This document shows positions 14,906-17,251 of a stretch of DNA of 17,251 nt, piece after piece; within the stretch, counting starts at the first letter, position 1, and the number at the start of each line of letters is the position of its first letter. Below the pieces are notes generated by a model, which was given only the letters and a program-made list of their open reading frames with translations, did not search any database and was not told the DNA's origin. The stretch covers positions 1-17,251 of the forward strand of contig JBDNBY010000016.1 in assembly GCA_039767595.1 (NCBI GenBank). The letters are read 5' to 3'. The DNA is from JBDNBY01 sp039767595 (GTDB lineage Bacteria > Pseudomonadota > Alphaproteobacteria > Rhodobacterales > Rhodobacteraceae). Position numbers and translations under genes: made by a program.

Positions 14906-16836
14906 GACAAGAGCGCGATACATTCCCCCTCTTTCAGCGCAAATTTTCGCGCCGCGCTATTTTTATCGGCGGGTTGCAAACGGGTGTATTCTCAATGTTG
15001 GCCGCGCGCATGTATCAACTTCAAATCGACCAAAGCGATGAATTTCGCCTCTTGGCCGAGGAAAACCGGATCAACCTGCGCCTTTTGCCGCCAGAACGCG
15101 GTCAGATCTTTGATCGTAATGGCGTGATTTTGGCGCAAAACGAGCCTGTCTATCGGATCAATTACATTCGCGAGGACGCCGGCCCAGGGCGCGACGTGCT
15201 GGATCGATTGGCCCATTTGATCCGCATGTCCCCCGAAGATACCGAGGCCGCGTGGCGCGACATTCAAACCAGCCCCGCTTTTCTTGCGGTGAACGTGGCC
15301 GATCGGATCACATGGGAGGACATCAGCCGTGTGGCAGTCAATACCCCCGCCCTTCCTGGGGTCTCCCCCGAAGTGGGCCTCTCGCGGGTCTATCCTTTGG
15401 GTCATGATTTCGCACATGTCGTGGGCTATGTGGGTCCAGTGAGTGAGCGCGATCTTGCCCGCTATGAAGATCCCGATCCGATTTTACGCATCCCTCGATT
15501 TCAAATCGGCAAAATTGGAATTGAGCGTCAGATAGAGGAAAATTTGCGCGGCTCGGCCGGCACCAAAAAAGTAGAAGTGAACGCATTGGGCCGCGTCATG
15601 CGCGAAATTGGCCGCGAAGAGGGCGCTGCAGGCACGCCGCTGCGCCTGACGATTGATGCGAAATTGCAATCGTACATCGTCGCGCGTCTTGGCGAGCAAA
15701 GCGCCTCGGTCGTGGTGATGGATTGCCGCAATGGGGATGTCTTGGCCAATGTGTCGGCCCCTTCATTTGATCCAAATAAGTTCGTGCGCGGTATTTCTGT
15801 GCCAGATTACAGCGCGTTACGCGATAATGAACGTCGGCCTTTGGCGTCAAAAACAGTGCAAGATGCCTATCCGCCGGCCTCAACATTTAAAATGGTCACA
15901 TTGTTGGCCGCGCTAGACGCCGGTGTGATTACTGAAAATCACACGGCCTTTTGCCCGGGTCATCTGACCGTGTCTGGGCGCAAGTTTCACTGCTGGCGCC
16001 GCGGCGGTCATGGCACGGTGAACGCGGATAAATCACTGCGTGAAAGCTGTGATGTATTTTACTACGAGATCGCGATGAAAGTTGGGATCGACAAAATTGC
16101 ACAAATGGCACGGCGTTTGGGACTTGGACAGACGCATGATATTCCGATGTCTGCCGTCTCTGAAGGGTTGATCCCAAATCGCGAATGGAAACAAGTTAAT
16201 CGAGGACAAGACTGGTTGATTGGCGATACGGTCAATGCCTCGATCGGTCAGGGCTATGTCCTAGCCTCGCCCATGCATTTAGCGGTGTTAGCCGCGCGGC
16301 TGGCCTCTGGGCGGGCGATCAAACCAAGGCTGATCCTGCCGGCGGACGACGCGGCCGAGAAATTCGAGCCGCTGGGCCTTAATGCGCGGCATTTGGCGAT
16401 TGTGCAGCGTGCGATGGGCAATGTTGTGAACAATCGGCGCGGCACCGCCTATGGATCGCGGATCATTGCCGATGAGATGCGCATGGCTGGTAAAACAGGC
16501 ACAAGCCAAGTGCGAAACATCTCAGAGGCAGAGCGCCGCGCCGGTGTGACACGCAACAGCGATTTGCCGTGGGAGCGACGCGATCATGCGCTCTTTGTCA
16601 ATTATGCGCCAATCGACAATCCTCGCATTGCCGTCTCTGTTGTCGTTGAACATGGCGGCGGTGGATCCTCTGCGGCGGCTCCCATTGCGCGCGATGTCAC
16701 ATTGCAGGCCTTGTCAAACGGCATGCCGCCCCTGTCGGCCTATCCGGTCAAGGACCGCGCGCGCATTGAAGAAGAGCAAGAGGCCTACAAAACCTATCTC
16801 TCGAAATATGATGCATCACAGGCGGATCGCGCATGA
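14902..16836 (+). CDS. mrdA: penicillin-binding protein 2 (peptidoglycan D,D-transpeptidase MrdA)
   Basis: PBP2 is the transpeptidase of the elongasome and crosslinks new sidewall peptidoglycan in the periplasm; RodA is its glycosyltransferase partner. The 644-residue product has a signal-anchor helix at about residues 19-38. PPERGQIFDRNG (63-74) opens the pedestal domain. The catalytic Ser-Thr-Phe-Lys at 327-330 lies in PPASTFKM. An SCD motif (SxN-type) lies in RESCDVFYYEIA, and KTGTS begins at 531. All three transpeptidase motifs are intact. The frame is open upstream to 14638 inside mreD, but the ATG at 14902 overlaps the mreD stop as ATGA and gives the right N-terminus. The stop overlaps rodA in the same way. 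Confidence 0.96.
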   Translation: MRQERDTFPLFQRKFSRRAIFIGGLQTGVFSMLAARMYQLQIDQSDEFRLLAEENRINLRLLPPERGQIFDRNGVILAQNEPVYRINYIREDAGPGRDVLDRLAHLIRMSPEDTEAAWRDIQTSPAFLAVNVADRITWEDISRVAVNTPALPGVSPEVGLSRVYPLGHDFAHVVGYVGPVSERDLARYEDPDPILRIPRFQIGKIGIERQIEENLRGSAGTKKVEVNALGRVMREIGREEGAAGTPLRLTIDAKLQSYIVARLGEQSASVVVMDCRNGDVLANVSAPSFDPNKFVRGISVPDYSALRDNERRPLASKTVQDAYPPASTFKMVTLLAALDAGVITENHTAFCPGHLTVSGRKFHCWRRGGHGTVNADKSLRESCDVFYYEIAMKVGIDKIAQMARRLGLGQTHDIPMSAVSEGLIPNREWKQVNRGQDWLIGDTVNASIGQGYVLASPMHLAVLAARLASGRAIKPRLILPADDAAEKFEPLGLNARHLAIVQRAMGNVVNNRRGTAYGSRIIADEMRMAGKTGTSQVRNISEAERRAGVTRNSDLPWERRDHALFVNYAPIDNPRIAVSVVVEHGGGGSSAAAPIARDVTLQALSNGMPPLSAYPVKDRARIEEEQEAYKTYLSKYDASQADRA

Positions 16837-17156
16837 GCTTTTTGCATTACTATGAGCGCACAGCGCCCACAGGTATGCGCAAGCTTCTTTATGTGCATTG
16901 GCCTTTGGTGATTGTCCTTGTGACGATCATCGCGATTGGCTTGGTTATGCTGTATTCTGTCGCCGGTGGATCGCTTTATCCATGGAGCTACGCCCAAGGT
17001 GAGCGCGCTGTGATCGGCATTATTTTGATGTTTATCGTCGCGCTGATCCCGATTGGGTTTTGGCGCAGCACGTCGATATTGGGCTATCTTTTTGGCCTCG
17101 CCCTTCTGGTTTATGTCGAGCTGTTTGGCCAAGTCGGCATGGGTGATGCCTGCTGA
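16833..17156 (+). CDS. rodA: peptidoglycan glycosyltransferase RodA, N-terminal part only; frame broken by a chimeric join
   Basis: RodA, a SEDS-family protein, polymerises glycan strands together with PBP2. The frame starts at an ATG overlapping the mrdA stop (ATGA). It encodes an N-terminal tail, then membrane helices at about residues 25-46, 56-75 and 84-97, ending with ELFGQVGMG. In RodA that segment continues with a conserved AxRWIDLG stretch. Here the RodA match ends at 17144, three foreign codons (Asp-Ala-Cys) follow, and a TGA stops the frame at 17154-17156. A full RodA is about 370-380 residues, so only about 104 are present. I do not believe this is a natural short protein: the following DNA is an inverted murE piece. 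Confidence 0.9.
   Translation: MSFLHYYERTAPTGMRKLLYVHWPLVIVLVTIIAIGLVMLYSVAGGSLYPWSYAQGERAVIGIILMFIVALIPIGFWRSTSILGYLFGLALLVYVELFGQVGMGDAC
17136..17144. other. chimeric junction rodA / murE with 9-base microhomology
   Basis: The word GGCATGGGT encodes Gly-Met-Gly of RodA on the plus strand. Its complement encodes Thr-His-Ala of MurE on the minus strand. Left of it everything is RodA; right of it everything is MurE. Inverted joins through short shared words are typical of multiple-displacement amplification or misassembly. Confidence 0.8.
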
Positions 17157-17251
17157 TTTCGCCTCTGACAACACACGATGCAGAGTTAGGGTATCGGGCG
17201 TTGTGTGGCGCAAGGGTTTGGTAAAGGCACCTTCAACCCCAGTTGTGCCGA
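17136..17251 (-). CDS. murE: internal fragment of UDP-MurNAc-tripeptide synthetase MurE
   Basis: MurE adds meso-diaminopimelate (in most Gram-negatives) to UDP-MurNAc-L-Ala-D-Glu in the cytosol. From 17249 downward the minus strand encodes 38 residues: GTTGVEGAFTKPL, then HTTPDTLTLHRVL and SEAKSAGITHA. This matches the stretch following the P-loop domain of alphaproteobacterial MurE, where the family then continues AMEASSHG. Instead the frame runs at 17135 into antisense rodA. Both ends are missing: the N-terminal part lies beyond the window and the C-terminal part is lost at the junction. murE normally sits in the division and cell-wall cluster, not next to rodA, so this piece is probably misplaced. 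An apparent 139-residue frame through here is an artefact of the join. Confidence 0.82.

Noticed and set aside
16794..17213. 139-residue minus-strand frame at the right end, apparently a novel protein
   Set aside because: Its first part is MurE and the rest is antisense rodA; the frame exists only because of the chimeric join.
1..17251. CtrA boxes (TTAA-N7-TTAA), CRISPR repeats, tRNA or rRNA genes, insertion sequence ends
   Set aside because: Scanned by eye on both strands and none found; isolated TTAA words are not paired at the needed spacing.

Overview
The window looks like chromosomal DNA from an alphaproteobacterium of the Rhodobacteraceae / Roseobacter group. The evidence is the style of the proteins (PurE/PurK, an Hsp20-DUF1150 pair, the Lgt / MidA-like / PgeF trio, an UbiK-type protein, a covalent-flavin dimethylglycine dehydrogenase-like enzyme, MreBCD-PBP2-RodA), a moderately GC-rich composition (mid-50s per cent by eye), and a heat-shock promoter of the alphaproteobacterial RpoH type. 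The genus is not resolvable by eye. Nearly all of it is ordinary housekeeping DNA. I see no rRNA, tRNA, CRISPR array, insertion sequence or phage gene.

Layout. (1) 1-1045, minus: purE and the 5' two-thirds or less of purK (de novo purine synthesis), cut by the window edge. (2) 1125-1884, plus: a near-perfect RpoH promoter, a small heat-shock protein and a DUF1150 protein, closed by a bidirectional terminator. (3) 1940-3467, minus: a four-helix cytochrome b561-like protein and thioredoxin reductase trxB. (4) 3693-4193, plus: an Lrp/AsnC regulator divergent from trxB. (5) 4201-6898, minus: lgt, a MidA/NDUFAF7-like methyltransferase and pgeF, tightly coupled by 3-4 base start/stop overlaps. (6) 6989-7249, plus: an UbiK-type coiled-coil protein. 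(7) 7215-7869: a scar in which a truncated coiled-coil (possibly FliJ-like) gene on the minus strand abuts the 3' end of fliP on the plus strand, followed by a terminator. (8) 7937-10438, minus: an 833-residue FAD/GcvT-type demethylating dehydrogenase. (9) 10439-10590: a structured divergent intergenic region. (10) 10591-12281, plus: panC-panB (pantothenate synthesis). (11) 12394-17144, plus: the elongasome operon mreB-mreC-mreD-mrdA-rodA, overlapping from mreC onward. (12) 17136-17251: a piece of murE on the minus strand.

The main biological units are independent: purine synthesis, heat-shock proteostasis, redox homeostasis, lipoprotein maturation plus complex I assembly, methylated-glycine catabolism, coenzyme A precursor synthesis, and rod-shape cell-wall growth.

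Two places break ordinary gene order. At 17136-17144 rodA switches within a 9-base shared word into an inverted murE fragment; I read this as an amplification or assembly chimera at the contig end, not a real gene arrangement. At about 7540-7600 two gene remnants, at least one flagellar, meet with their missing 5' ends facing each other. This is either the scar of a deleted flagellar locus or a second chimeric join. I do not see a new biological system. The most useful observations are these two junctions, the RpoH promoter driving Hsp20-DUF1150, and the inverted repeats in the panC leader.
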